Shown here piece after piece: positions 1 to 8,201 of a DNA stretch of 64,000 nt (positions within the stretch are counted from its first letter, which is position 1; each line of letters begins with the position of its first letter). The DNA comes from Chloroflexota bacterium (GTDB lineage Bacteria; Chloroflexota; Anaerolineae; Aggregatilineales; Phototrophicaceae). The DNA lies in NCBI GenBank assembly GCA_026706455.1, contig JAPOYS010000115.1:52240-116239 (forward strand), read 5' to 3'. The notes under the pieces are model-generated. The model was given only the letters and a program-made list of their open reading frames with translations, ran no database searches and was not told the DNA's origin. The position numbers and the translations under genes were made by a program.

Positions 1-192
1 GCGACGATCGAGCAGCACACGATGATCATGCTGGCGCCGCGGGCGGCAGCGGGCGAGTACATCGTGAAGATGACGAGCCTGGGTCACGCGCGGCCGACGC
101 TGGGGATGCAACGGGCGGTGGCGGCCGTGGGCGAATGGGTAGCGGGCTTGGATGCGGGCGGGCTGGTGCTGGAGCGGAAGCTGCGGGGGTGA
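1..192 (+). CDS. C-terminal fragment of an unidentified protein (cut by window edge)
   Basis: An open frame runs from base 1 to a TGA at 190-192 and gives 63 residues ending in LERKLRG. The start lies outside the window. The fragment is rich in Ala, Gly, Met and Arg and shows no motif I can assign to a family. Its codon choice is very GC-rich, as in other genes here. It is co-directional with nothing nearby; the next gene converges on it from the right. Function unknown. Confidence 0.5.
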   Translation, partial: ATIEQHTMIMLAPRAAAGEYIVKMTSLGHARPTLGMQRAVAAVGEWVAGLDAGGLVLERKLRG

Positions 193-195
193 TTT

Positions 196-221
196 TGCCA
201 CAGAGGCACAGAGGCACAGAG
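196..221. repeat. Short CACAGAGG tandem repeat
   Basis: Three near-identical CACAGAGG units follow one another between the partial first gene and the Type IIG gene. The unit length is 8-9 bp. Similar CACAGAGG runs occur in many bacterial genomes as intergenic micro-repeats; no function is implied. It fills most of the 32 bp gap between two converging genes. Confidence 0.5.
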
Positions 222-224
222 AAT

Positions 225-3165
225 TTATGGCATATTGGCTTCGACCAGGGCAATTTGGTCGGCGGAGAGTCCATACAATTGGTAAATGTACTGGTCGATG
301 CGCTCTTGCGAAGAGCGCTCGTTGGCGTGACGGTTGGCGTAGATTTTCTTGACCTCGGCCTCGATACTTGCAACTAGCGCTGACTGGCGTTGGTAATCTG
401 GCACTGGAATACGGTCGGTGATAGGGTTGTCAAAGTGCATCGTCAGCGTTGCCTGCGCAAACACAAAGTAGTAGACAAACCAATTCACTAGCTTGCTGTT
501 CAACAGCGCCAATACAAAATGCGACGAAATACTGTCCGAGATCACTTGGATTTGATTTACCGAATCAAGAATCAAATGATCTTTGTGAGCTTCATCCACT
601 AGTTGCGCTACCAAATGCCGCTGAGTGACAATGTTCTGAATGAGAATATTTCCAGCTCTAATTCGTGCCTTTTCGGGTACATCGCCCTGATCATAATAGC
701 CTGCCAATTCGCTAAAGTAATATCGCTTGAGGCTACGTCCTGAAATTACAGGCTCCCCGCGGCGATGTTTGCTTAGTTTGCTCTGCAGTGCCGCACCGCG
801 AACATTCGTTATATGAGAACCCAAGAATTGCCCGTTTCCTAGCACTTGATGGGCCAATTGAAGCTCGGTCTCGCTAATGTCATTTAGGTAGAATCCAAAG
901 CGGCGACACTCTTCTTTATCCACGCTACCGACAACTTGAAAGCGATCTTCACGTCTTGTCAAATTACGATAGCTCCGAGCTGTCTCACTCTGGCTATGCA
1001 CGTAGATAACCTGCTCAAGCAAGACCTCGGCCCAGCCGCGCCCAACATCAGCGACAAGTTCCAAGCCACCCAGCAGTCTTGCTCGCAACTTGCGCCAATT
1101 GGAGGCGTAGAGAAACGATTTAGGAACAATTAAGCCATGCCCCCCCCCGTGCTATTCTTAATGCTTGGATCGAGTGCGCCATGAACAAACCAGCCGTATT
1201 CGTCATCCCGAGATTGTATTCCCGCCTGAAGTATTTCCGCTCTTCCGCGCTCAGCTTGGCGCCATAGGGCGGATTGCCGAAGACGAAAGTAAAGCCTGGA
1301 TTTTCCAACAAATGCCCGCGCTCGTCGAAAAACACTTCGGGGAATTCGATCGCCCAATGGAAGGGGCGGCTGAACTTCGAAAATGACGGCTGGAAAACTT
1401 GCTTTAAGTCATTAGTAGCGGATTCCAATTCGGTCCGGATTTCGCGGTGGCTCGGGTCGTTGTGGTCAGCTTCGACAAGATCGGCGCGGAGGCGGCGGAT
1501 GGTCGCCAAAGCGTCGGCATGCTCAGCCAGGAGCGGAGCATCGGGAGATAATCCAATAAGCGAGTTACCGACCTTGATATTCTGGTTGAGGATAAGGGGC
1601 AGGGTCAGTTTCTTGCTGGCTTTCGCGCCTTCCAAAGCGCGCAGGATGAGATTCATGACTGCGATTTCGGCGGCTTGGGGGTCAAGATCGACGCCATAGA
1701 GATGTTTCTCCAGAATGAGGCGGCGGTAGTTGTCGCGAATGAAAATGCCTTCCGCCTGAATTTCACGCACTTCGATAGGAATATCAAGAAACGAATCAAT
1801 GTGCGCGGTATTCTCGCGATATTCATCTTCCAGTCGCTTGATTTCAGACTGATAGAATTCGGCCAGAACCTGGTAGGCGTAAATCAGAAAGGAGCCGCTG
1901 CCGCAAGCGCTATCGAGGACGCGCAAGTCTCGTATGTCCGCAGAAGTTTTTCGTTCTTCGCCCGCAAAACGGATGCCCTTGGGCTTGCCATCTTGAGTGC
2001 CATAAAGATAACGTCCCAACGTATGGTCGACGATGAAGCGCACAATGTACTGCGGCGTGTAGTAGCTGCCCTGGGCTTTGCGAGTTTCAAGGTTGTCTTG
2101 GATGCTGATCGCGCCGTCTTCTAGAACGAGCGTTTTGCCGAGATACTGCTCGTAGGTATTGCCGATAATGTCGGCCGGCATTGCGCGGAAACGGGCTTCA
2201 TAGAGCTTTTCAAAGAGCGGGAATAGGGCTGTATCGCTGAACTGGGCCAGGTCAACTTCGCTCTGCGCGAATAACGCTGAGTTGTGCATTTGGTCAAAAG
2301 AGCGAAACACTACCGATAGTTGATTTTGCAGACCCCCTGCATAGGGATTGTTCTTGCAAGTCTCATATGCTTTCCACAAGGGTCTGCTGTCGATCACGTA
2401 ATGGTCTTCGGCAAAACGGATGACAACCAGCCGATCCAAAATTCGTTGGACAACCGAGCGCAGCAATTGCAATTTGATATTGCCGTCTTCGTTGTATGCC
2501 CAAGAGTTCTGGTCGCGGTTCAGAAGGATATCGGTGGCAAGCTGTTCGCGCTGTTCATTGATAAACGCCAGATAATCGGTATCGAGGTCTTTGACGACGC
2601 GCTGGCTGTTCAGTTTTTCCAGGCTGCCTTCGTTTAGACTATCCCATGATAAATGCCACAGCAGTTCAAAATCGTCTTTATAGGCGGCTGGCGCTTCAAA
2701 GGCGAGAATCAGCCAATCTCGGCGAGCGTTGAATAAACGCAGACATTCAAAATTGCTCAGAACTGCCCACTTGCCGCCATTCTCAAAAGCGTAATTGATT
2801 GCTTGCTGTTCTTCTTGCGTGCGGTCTACTGCCATCCCGGGCAAAGCAAGCTGGCCGGGACCCATTGACCATTCATTGGAATCCGACAATCTCTCGATAA
2901 GTCCGAATCGCTTTGCTTCAATAAAGATGTTTTCGTTGTTATCCAAATGGAGGATGCGGTCGACAGATTTGCCTTTGACGACTGATTTTTCGCGTTCAAA
3001 CTTGGTGATGTCGTCGATTGGCCAGCCCAGTACATTGCGGAATAGGGGTTCAATATACGAACCAAGGACACTGCTTTCGCTATAACTTTCTTTGGATGAA
3101 AGTTGGTAATAGGAATCAAGTAAGGCTTTCAGATTTTCCCGAGCTTGCTCTTCCGTCAGATGCAC
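225..3165 (-). pseudogene. Type IIG restriction-modification enzyme, frameshifted at a G9 tract (probable phase-OFF allele)
   Basis: This is a single-chain nuclease, N6-adenine methyltransferase and specificity protein (Eco57I/Type IIG class). The N-terminal 120 residues resemble a PD-(D/E)xK nuclease (VDRILHL then IEAKRFG). SAM-binding motif I reads DSACGSGSF and catalytic motif IV reads NPPYG. The frame stops at 1120-1122, just after a run of nine G (coding strand) at 1148-1140. With one G fewer, translation continues as GGHGLIVPKSFLYASNW, the normal continuation of this family, into a TaqI-like target-recognition region ending at 225; the full protein would be about 979 aa. I chose the GTG at 3165 because GAGGGGA sits about 8 nt upstream; a TTG at 3186 is also open. 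As sequenced the protein lacks its recognition domain. A sequencing error in the tract cannot be excluded. Confidence 0.85.
1140..1148 (-). repeat. Homopolymeric G9 tract inside the Type IIG gene (candidate phase-variation switch)
   Basis: Nine consecutive C on the plus strand (G on the coding strand) lie exactly where the methyltransferase frame leaves the recognition-domain frame. Eight G would put the two halves in one frame; nine G leads to a stop within seven codons. Poly-G tracts of this length are classic slipped-strand mispairing sites in phase-variable restriction-modification genes. Confidence 0.75.
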
Positions 3166-3274
3166 AAGCCAAATCCCCTCACGCAACTTGCATTCGAGAA
3201 ATTATGCCTCCTATTCCAGTCTATCGCCACGTATGTTAATATCCGCTCTCAAACCAAATACACAGTCTCTTCCC

Positions 3275-4552
3275 ATGCCCAAGCTAACCCACAAGACCCT
3301 CCCCAACGGACTCACCGTGCTGCTGCGAGAAGTCCACTCGGCGCCGGTTATCACCTGGTGGCTGGCCTACCGCGTGGGCAGCCGCAACGAGCCAACCGGC
3401 TTGACCGGCATCTCCCACTGGGTCGAGCACATGATGTTCAAGGGCACGGAGCGCTTCCCAGCTGGCGCGCTCGACCGCGAAATCGACCGCGCCGGCGGGC
3501 AATGGAACGCCTTCACCTCCATGGACGCCACCAAGTATTTCGAGACCCTGCCCGCGGACAAGATCGACATCGCCATGCAAGCCGAAGCTGACCGCATGAC
3601 CCAGGCGCTCTTCGACGCGGACGAGACCGAATCCGAGCGCATGGTCATCATCTCGGAGCGGCAGGGCGCCGAGAATCAGCCGACCTTCTGGCTGGGCGAA
3701 GCGGTGCGCGGGGCGGCTTTCCGCGTGCACGGCTATCATCACGAGATCATCGGCGACGAGACCGATCTGCGGACGCTGACGCGCGACGACTTGGTTCGGC
3801 ATTATCGCCAGCATTACAGCCCGGCGAACGCGGCCGTCATCGCCGTCGGCGCCTTCGACACGGAGGACATGCTGGCGACGATTGGGGAGTTGTACGGGGC
3901 GATTGCGAGCGATGGCGCGCCCGATCTCTTCTCGCGGCCCGAACCCGCGCAAATGGGCGAGCGCCGCGTGGTGGTTGAGCGCCCGGGCAAGACCGCCTTC
4001 TTCGAGCTTTGCCACCGCGTACCCGCGGCCAGGCACGATGACTGGATGAAGCTGCAGGTGCTGAACACGATTCTGAGCGGCTCGGGCGGCGCCTCCGACA
4101 ATAAGACGAGCCGGCTGTATCAAGCGCTGGTCAAGACGGAGATCGCGGCCAGCGTCGGCGCCTGGCTCACGCCGACGGTGGATCCCTATCTGTACAGCAT
4201 CATTGTCACGATGCGCGAGGGGCGCTCGCCGGATGAAGCGGAAGCGGTGCTGCTGGACGAAATCGCGCGCTTGCGAGCCGATGGCGTCAGCGAAACGGAG
4301 ATGACGCGGGCGCGGAAACAGACGCGCGCCGCCTTCGCCTATCGCACCGAAAGCGTAACCGAGCAAGCCTATTGGCTGGCGCAGTCCTTCATTCTGGGCG
4401 ATGTGAATTGGTTCGACCAGTATGCCGAGCGGCTGATGCGGGTGACGGCGGAGGATGTGCGCGCGGTCGCGGAGCGATATCTGGTCGCGCGCAACCGCGT
4501 GGTCGGCATTCTGCATCCGATCGATGCCGAGGGGGAGGCGGCGCCCGCATGA
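3275..4552 (+). CDS. M16 family zinc metallopeptidase, catalytic subunit
   Basis: A 425-residue protein with the inverted zinc motif HxxEH (H48-W-V-E51-H52) followed about 75 residues later by the ExxxxxxxE segment (ETESERMVIISE) that completes the zinc site. The two-lobed layout and length fit the short bacterial M16B (processing-protease-like) peptidases, which work as heterodimers with an inactive partner. The start ATG at 3275 gives the usual N-terminus MPKLTHKTLPNGLTVL; an in-frame extension to 3188 exists but is less typical. The stop overlaps the start of the next gene by 4 bp (ATGA), so the two subunits are translationally coupled. No signal peptide is visible, so it is probably cytoplasmic, degrading peptides. 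Confidence 0.93.
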   Translation: MPKLTHKTLPNGLTVLLREVHSAPVITWWLAYRVGSRNEPTGLTGISHWVEHMMFKGTERFPAGALDREIDRAGGQWNAFTSMDATKYFETLPADKIDIAMQAEADRMTQALFDADETESERMVIISERQGAENQPTFWLGEAVRGAAFRVHGYHHEIIGDETDLRTLTRDDLVRHYRQHYSPANAAVIAVGAFDTEDMLATIGELYGAIASDGAPDLFSRPEPAQMGERRVVVERPGKTAFFELCHRVPAARHDDWMKLQVLNTILSGSGGASDNKTSRLYQALVKTEIAASVGAWLTPTVDPYLYSIIVTMREGRSPDEAEAVLLDEIARLRADGVSETEMTRARKQTRAAFAYRTESVTEQAYWLAQSFILGDVNWFDQYAERLMRVTAEDVRAVAERYLVARNRVVGILHPIDAEGEAAPA

Positions 4553-5859
4553 CGAGATCGCGAAAGAGCGTACCCAGGGCGAGCAATATCGCGCGCGTCG
4601 AGCTGGATACCGGCGCTACGATTCTGGCTTACGAGAACCCAGCGGTGCAGTCGGTCAATCTGATGGGCTCGCTGCACGCGGGCAGCATCTATGAATCGCC
4701 GGCGCAGAATGGCTTGGCTTCGCTGGTCGCGGGCGCCTTGAAGACCGGCACGCGGACTCGCGATTTCGACGCGATTCATCGCGCGCTGGAAGATGTCGGC
4801 GCGGACCTGGGCTTTCGCGGGCACATCCACAAGTTGGGCTTTTCCGGCAAGAGCCTGGCGGAGGATCTTGGTCTGCTGCTGGATGTCGCCAGCGACGCGT
4901 TGCGCAATCCGGTCTTCCCGGCTGAGCATGTCGATCGCTTGCGCGGCGAACGTTTGACCTGGCTGCAATACAGCAGCTTCGACACGCGATATCGGGCGGC
5001 GAAAGCCATGCGCGAGGCTCTCTATCCTAAGTCGCATCCCTACCATTTCGGGACCTACGGCAGCGAAGAGACGGTCTCCGCGCTCAGGGCTGATGATTTG
5101 CGCGCCTATCATGACGCGCATTTCGGTCCGCGCGGCCTGATCCTGGTCATCGTGGGCGCTGTTACCGCAAGTCAGGCGATTGAGCTGGCGACGAGCGCCT
5201 TTGGCGACTGGCGCAATCCCGAGCAACCCGAGGCGCGGCCCGCGCCCCAGCCGGAGTCCAGCGGCGGGGACGAGCGACAGACCGTCTTTGTGGCTGGCAA
5301 GACGCAATCCGACATCTGCATGGGCGTCGTCGGTCCGGCGCGCGCGGCTGACGATTATCTGGCGGCGCAGCTGGCAAACAGCATCCTGGGCGAATTCGGC
5401 ATGATGGGCCGCATCGGCAAGAGCGTGCGCGAAGAAAAGGGACTGGCGTACTATGCCTACAGTCGCCTCGGCGGCGGTCATGGACCCGATCCCTGGACCA
5501 TCAGCGCCGGCGTCAATCCCGACAATGTCGAGCTGGCGATCGCATCCATCATTGAAGAGACCGAGCGCCTGACCACAGATTTGGTCTCCGATGAGGATTT
5601 GGCGGACAACCAGAGCTACTTCACCGGTCGCATGCCGCTGCAGCTGGAGAGCAACGAGGGCATCGCCTCAAGCCTCCATAGCATGGAGAGCTTCGATTTG
5701 GGCTTGAACTATCTGGCGAATTATGACGACTTGATCTATGGCGTCACAAAGCAGGACCTGCTGCGCGCGGCGCAAGCCTATCTGCCGCGCGAGCGAATGG
5801 TTATCGCCGTCGCCGGACCGGAACTTGAGAAGGTCGAGCTCGACGCAGAGGCTTTGTGA
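4549..5859 (+). CDS. M16 family peptidase, non-catalytic partner subunit
   Basis: A 436-residue M16-fold protein. The place of the HxxEH zinc motif is taken by NGLASLVAGAL, so it cannot bind catalytic zinc. The C-terminal half retains the family features, including the R-Y loop region (EEKGLAYYAYS) that helps bind substrate in the active partner. It overlaps the upstream catalytic subunit by ATGA. Active/inactive M16 pairs forming a heterodimer are well known in bacteria. Its own stop overlaps the next GTG start, so three genes form a tight operon. Assignment as a partner subunit follows from family knowledge and gene order. Confidence 0.9.
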   Translation: MTRSRKSVPRASNIARVELDTGATILAYENPAVQSVNLMGSLHAGSIYESPAQNGLASLVAGALKTGTRTRDFDAIHRALEDVGADLGFRGHIHKLGFSGKSLAEDLGLLLDVASDALRNPVFPAEHVDRLRGERLTWLQYSSFDTRYRAAKAMREALYPKSHPYHFGTYGSEETVSALRADDLRAYHDAHFGPRGLILVIVGAVTASQAIELATSAFGDWRNPEQPEARPAPQPESSGGDERQTVFVAGKTQSDICMGVVGPARAADDYLAAQLANSILGEFGMMGRIGKSVREEKGLAYYAYSRLGGGHGPDPWTISAGVNPDNVELAIASIIEETERLTTDLVSDEDLADNQSYFTGRMPLQLESNEGIASSLHSMESFDLGLNYLANYDDLIYGVTKQDLLRAAQAYLPRERMVIAVAGPELEKVELDAEAL

Positions 5860-6146
5860 CGGCGCAGAGCTCGACAGCTAAGACCGTATCGAACGATCTT
5901 GCCGCGCTGAAAAACATTGGTCCCAAATCCGCTGAGAGGCTGCGCGCGGTCGGCATAGAATCGCGCGCGCAGATTGAAGAGCTCGGCGCCGTCGAGGTAT
6001 ACCGGCGGCTGACCCGCATTTATCCAGCCTCCTTGACGATGCTGTGGGCCTTGCAAGGCGCGCTGATGGACTTGCCCTTTCATCAAGTGCCGGCCGAGAT
6101 TAAGTCGGCGCTGCTGGATGACCTGACAGAACGGCGCCCGCAATAG
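5856..6146 (+). CDS. TfoX C-terminal-domain protein
   Basis: A 96-residue protein that starts with GTG overlapping the upstream stop (GTGA). The sequence LAALKNIGPKSAERLRAVGI followed by LGAVEVYRRL and LYALQGAL-like helices (here LWALQGALMDLPF) matches the TfoX C-terminal domain, a small helix-hairpin-helix-like fold. In enterobacteria this domain is attached to the competence regulator TfoX/Sxy, but stand-alone copies are common and their role is unknown. Coupling to the M16 pair is probably only transcriptional. Confidence 0.8.
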   Translation: MTAQSSTAKTVSNDLAALKNIGPKSAERLRAVGIESRAQIEELGAVEVYRRLTRIYPASLTMLWALQGALMDLPFHQVPAEIKSALLDDLTERRPQ

Positions 6147-6182
6147 CGCAAACGGAGTGAGCCGCAGAGCGAAAAAAGGCGC

Positions 6183-6188
6183 TATAAT
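6183..6188 (+). promoter_or_regulatory. Candidate -10 box (TATAAT) for fabF
   Basis: A perfect TATAAT lies 60 bp upstream of the chosen fabF start, just after the tfoX-like gene ends. No good -35 hexamer is present at 16-18 bp, so the promoter call rests on the -10 alone. An initiation point near 6195 would give a leader of about 53 nt. Confidence 0.4.
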
Positions 6189-6247
6189 GGCTGATGCTTA
6201 GGGGCAGGCCAGCTGGCGCGCTGGCGGCAAGAGAAAGCGCATCTGAA

Positions 6248-7486
6248 GTGGAGAAACGAATCGTAATCACCGGCATGGGATTGGTCAGCCCGGTCGGAAA
6301 TAACGTGGACGACTCCTGGGCGAATATCCGCGCCGGCAACTCCGGCATTGATTGGATAACTCTTTTTGACGCCGAGTTGGTCGAAAATCGCGTGGCCGGC
6401 GAAGTCAAAGACTTAGACCTGGTCGGTCGCTTCGGCCGGCGCGAAATGAGGCGGATGGATCGCGCGCAAATGCTGGCGCTGGTGGCCGCTGACGAAGCGC
6501 TGCAAGACGCCGGAATCGAGATCACGGACGAGAACAAATACGATGTCGGCGTGGTCGTCGGCTCCGGGATCGGCGGGATCGTGACCGTCGTGCAGGCTTT
6601 GCAAGGCTTCCAGGCGCGGGGCCATCGAGGCGTCAGTCCCGTCATTGTGCCGGCGCTCCTGCACGATGGCATCAGCTCGCGCGTTTCCATGCATTTCGGT
6701 CTGAAAGGACCGAACTACAATATCACGGCCGCTTGCGCCACCAGCAACAATTCGCTGGGCGATGCCGCCGACTTGATCCGCATGGGGCGCGCGGATGTGA
6801 TGGTCGCGGGCGGCAGCGAAGCCTGCATCATGCCGATGGTCATCAGCGGCTTTAACAACATGAAAGTGCTGACGAACACGGAGGATATTCCACAGAAGGC
6901 GTCGCGCCCCTTTGACGCGACGCGCGATGGATTCGTGGCCGCGGAAGGCGCCGCCCTGATGATTCTGGAAGGCCTCGAACACGCGCGGGCGCGGGGCGCG
7001 CGGATTTACGCCGAGCTCACAGGTTACGGGCATACCTCGGACGCGTTTCACGTGACGGCGCCCAACCCGGATGGCGTGGATGCGGCCGAGGCGATGCGCC
7101 GCGCCATGCGGGAAGCCGGGATCAGCGCCGGCGACATCAGCTATATCAACGCCCATGGGACAGCCACGCAACTCAACGACAAGAGCGAAACCCTGGCCAT
7201 CAAGCAAGCGCTGGCGGAAGAAGCCTACAATATTCCTATCAGTTCGACAAAGTCCATGACCGGGCACATTCTGGGCGCGACCGCCGCCGCCGAAGCCATC
7301 TTCTCAGTCAAAGCGCTGCAAGACAACTTCATTCCGCCGACTATCAACTTGGACAGGCCAGATCCGGATTGCGATCTCGATTATACGCCGCAGGTCGGCC
7401 TGGCCCGCGATATCGAGCACGTGCTCAGCAATTCCTTCGGCTTCGGCGGCCACAACACAGCCGTTGTCATCAGCCGCTTCCATTAG
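6248..7486 (+). CDS. fabF: Beta-ketoacyl-ACP synthase II (FabF)
   Basis: A thiolase-fold condensing enzyme of fatty-acid elongation: it joins malonyl-ACP to an acyl-enzyme with release of CO2. The protein is 412 aa. With the GTG start at 6248 the catalytic residues fall at Cys163 (AACATS), His303 (NAHGT) and His340 (GHILGA), exactly the E. coli FabF numbering, which supports this start over the ATG at 6194. The N-terminus reads VEKRIVITGMGLVSPVGN. No other fab gene or acyl carrier protein is adjacent, so it is a stand-alone copy; a role in a specialised lipid pathway is possible but not shown. Confidence 0.92.
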   Translation: MEKRIVITGMGLVSPVGNNVDDSWANIRAGNSGIDWITLFDAELVENRVAGEVKDLDLVGRFGRREMRRMDRAQMLALVAADEALQDAGIEITDENKYDVGVVVGSGIGGIVTVVQALQGFQARGHRGVSPVIVPALLHDGISSRVSMHFGLKGPNYNITAACATSNNSLGDAADLIRMGRADVMVAGGSEACIMPMVISGFNNMKVLTNTEDIPQKASRPFDATRDGFVAAEGAALMILEGLEHARARGARIYAELTGYGHTSDAFHVTAPNPDGVDAAEAMRRAMREAGISAGDISYINAHGTATQLNDKSETLAIKQALAEEAYNIPISSTKSMTGHILGATAAAEAIFSVKALQDNFIPPTINLDRPDPDCDLDYTPQVGLARDIEHVLSNSFGFGGHNTAVVISRFH

Positions 7487-7495
7487 CCGCAATCG

Positions 7496-8011
7496 CTAGG
7501 GCGACACAATCTGAGCGAGAATCTCTTCAAATGCCGCGTCAGCCAGCGCGCGAATTTCGCTATCGCTTCTATCTTGAATGGGATGAGGCACATAGCAGGC
7601 GGCTGGCGCAAAACCCAAAGCCACCCCTTGCGCGGCGGCCGCTTCCACAAACTCGTCAGAGGCGACGAACATGGCGGGAATCCCCTGCGCTTCCAGGTCA
7701 CTGATGTCATGCACACTGCACGACGTGCATGAGCCTCAATCAGCGAGCGCTTCAATCACCGCGTCGCACTCGTTGGCAATCCGATGCTGCAAGTCGGCCG
7801 GCGCCACCCGCGCGAAGGTGGGCTTGCGATAGCGCCGAGAAGCGACGCCCATTTGCGCCAGCTTCGCCTCTAAATGATCGAGGAAGACATCGCCGCGCGG
7901 CTTTGATATATCCAACAGCGCGACCCGCGCCCCGCTCAAGGACGACGGACGCGGAACGACTTCTCGCTGCGCCGGCAGCAACTCGCTGGTTGGATCCAAT
8001 AGTGTTGCCAT
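7496..8011 (-). CDS. UGSC-family selenoprotein (in-frame UGA at 7736-7738)
   Basis: Translation from the ATG at 8011 (AAGGAG about 6 nt upstream) runs 91 residues to a TGA at 7738-7736 and then continues in the same frame for 79 more residues to a TAG at 7496. Around the UGA the protein reads EALAD-U-GSCTSCSVHD, the signature of the UGSC selenoprotein family, so the UGA most likely encodes selenocysteine 92. The downstream part (IPAMFVASDEF, ACYVPHPIQ) looks like normal coding sequence. A hairpin right after the UGA could be the bacterial SECIS. The family is thought to be a redox enzyme of unknown substrate. Upstream on the same strand is a thioredoxin-domain fusion protein, a plausible partner. 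No selA, selB, selC or selD is in the window. Confidence 0.85.
7707..7732 (-). promoter_or_regulatory. Candidate bacterial SECIS hairpin of the UGSC gene
   Basis: Starting 3 nt after the UGA, the mRNA has an 8 bp perfect stem (UCAUGCAC with GUGCAUGA) around a 10 nt loop containing GU. Within it UGCAC-GUC-GUGCA can form an alternative inner hairpin. Position and loop GU fit the loose consensus of bacterial SECIS elements, which lie within about 40 nt of the UGA. Structure read by eye, not folded by software. Confidence 0.55.
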
Positions 8012-8069
8012 GATCAGCTCCTTTTCATATTTGTCTCGCAATTCGAGTTCAGTAGTCTTTGTCAAGCGA

Positions 8070-8093
8070 GGGCGAGACAAGTCTCGCCCCTAC
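8070..8093. repeat. REP-like palindrome, copy 1
   Basis: The stem GGGCGAGAC pairs perfectly with GTCTCGCCC around an AA loop and is followed by CTAC. The same design recurs at 13665, 13710 and 59560 with different but still complementary inner bases. It lies in the 190 bp gap between the thioredoxin-fusion gene and the UGSC gene, so it may form a stem-loop in their transcript. Confidence 0.75.
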
Positions 8094-8201
8094 AGATCCG
8101 CATTTCAATGGGCGCCCGATAGTGAGTTCATTTATGATGCGTCTCATAAACGACGTATTGCCTTCAAGTATCTTTCTTGAAACTGCTTCTGTATGCCTGC
8201 C

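Noticed and set aside
1130..1357. Third reading frame across the G tract (75 codons)
   Set aside because: It ends three codons past the tract and its sequence does not match the methyltransferase family; it is a shadow of motif IV in another frame.
3284..4516. 410-codon open frame antisense to the M16 peptidase
   Set aside because: Low-complexity Arg/His-rich translation opposite a gene with a clear zinc motif.
7496..8011. Reading the two halves of the UGSC gene as two separate genes or a pseudogene
   Set aside because: The second half would need a non-standard start, lacks a ribosome binding site and begins right after a family-defining UGSC motif in the same frame.
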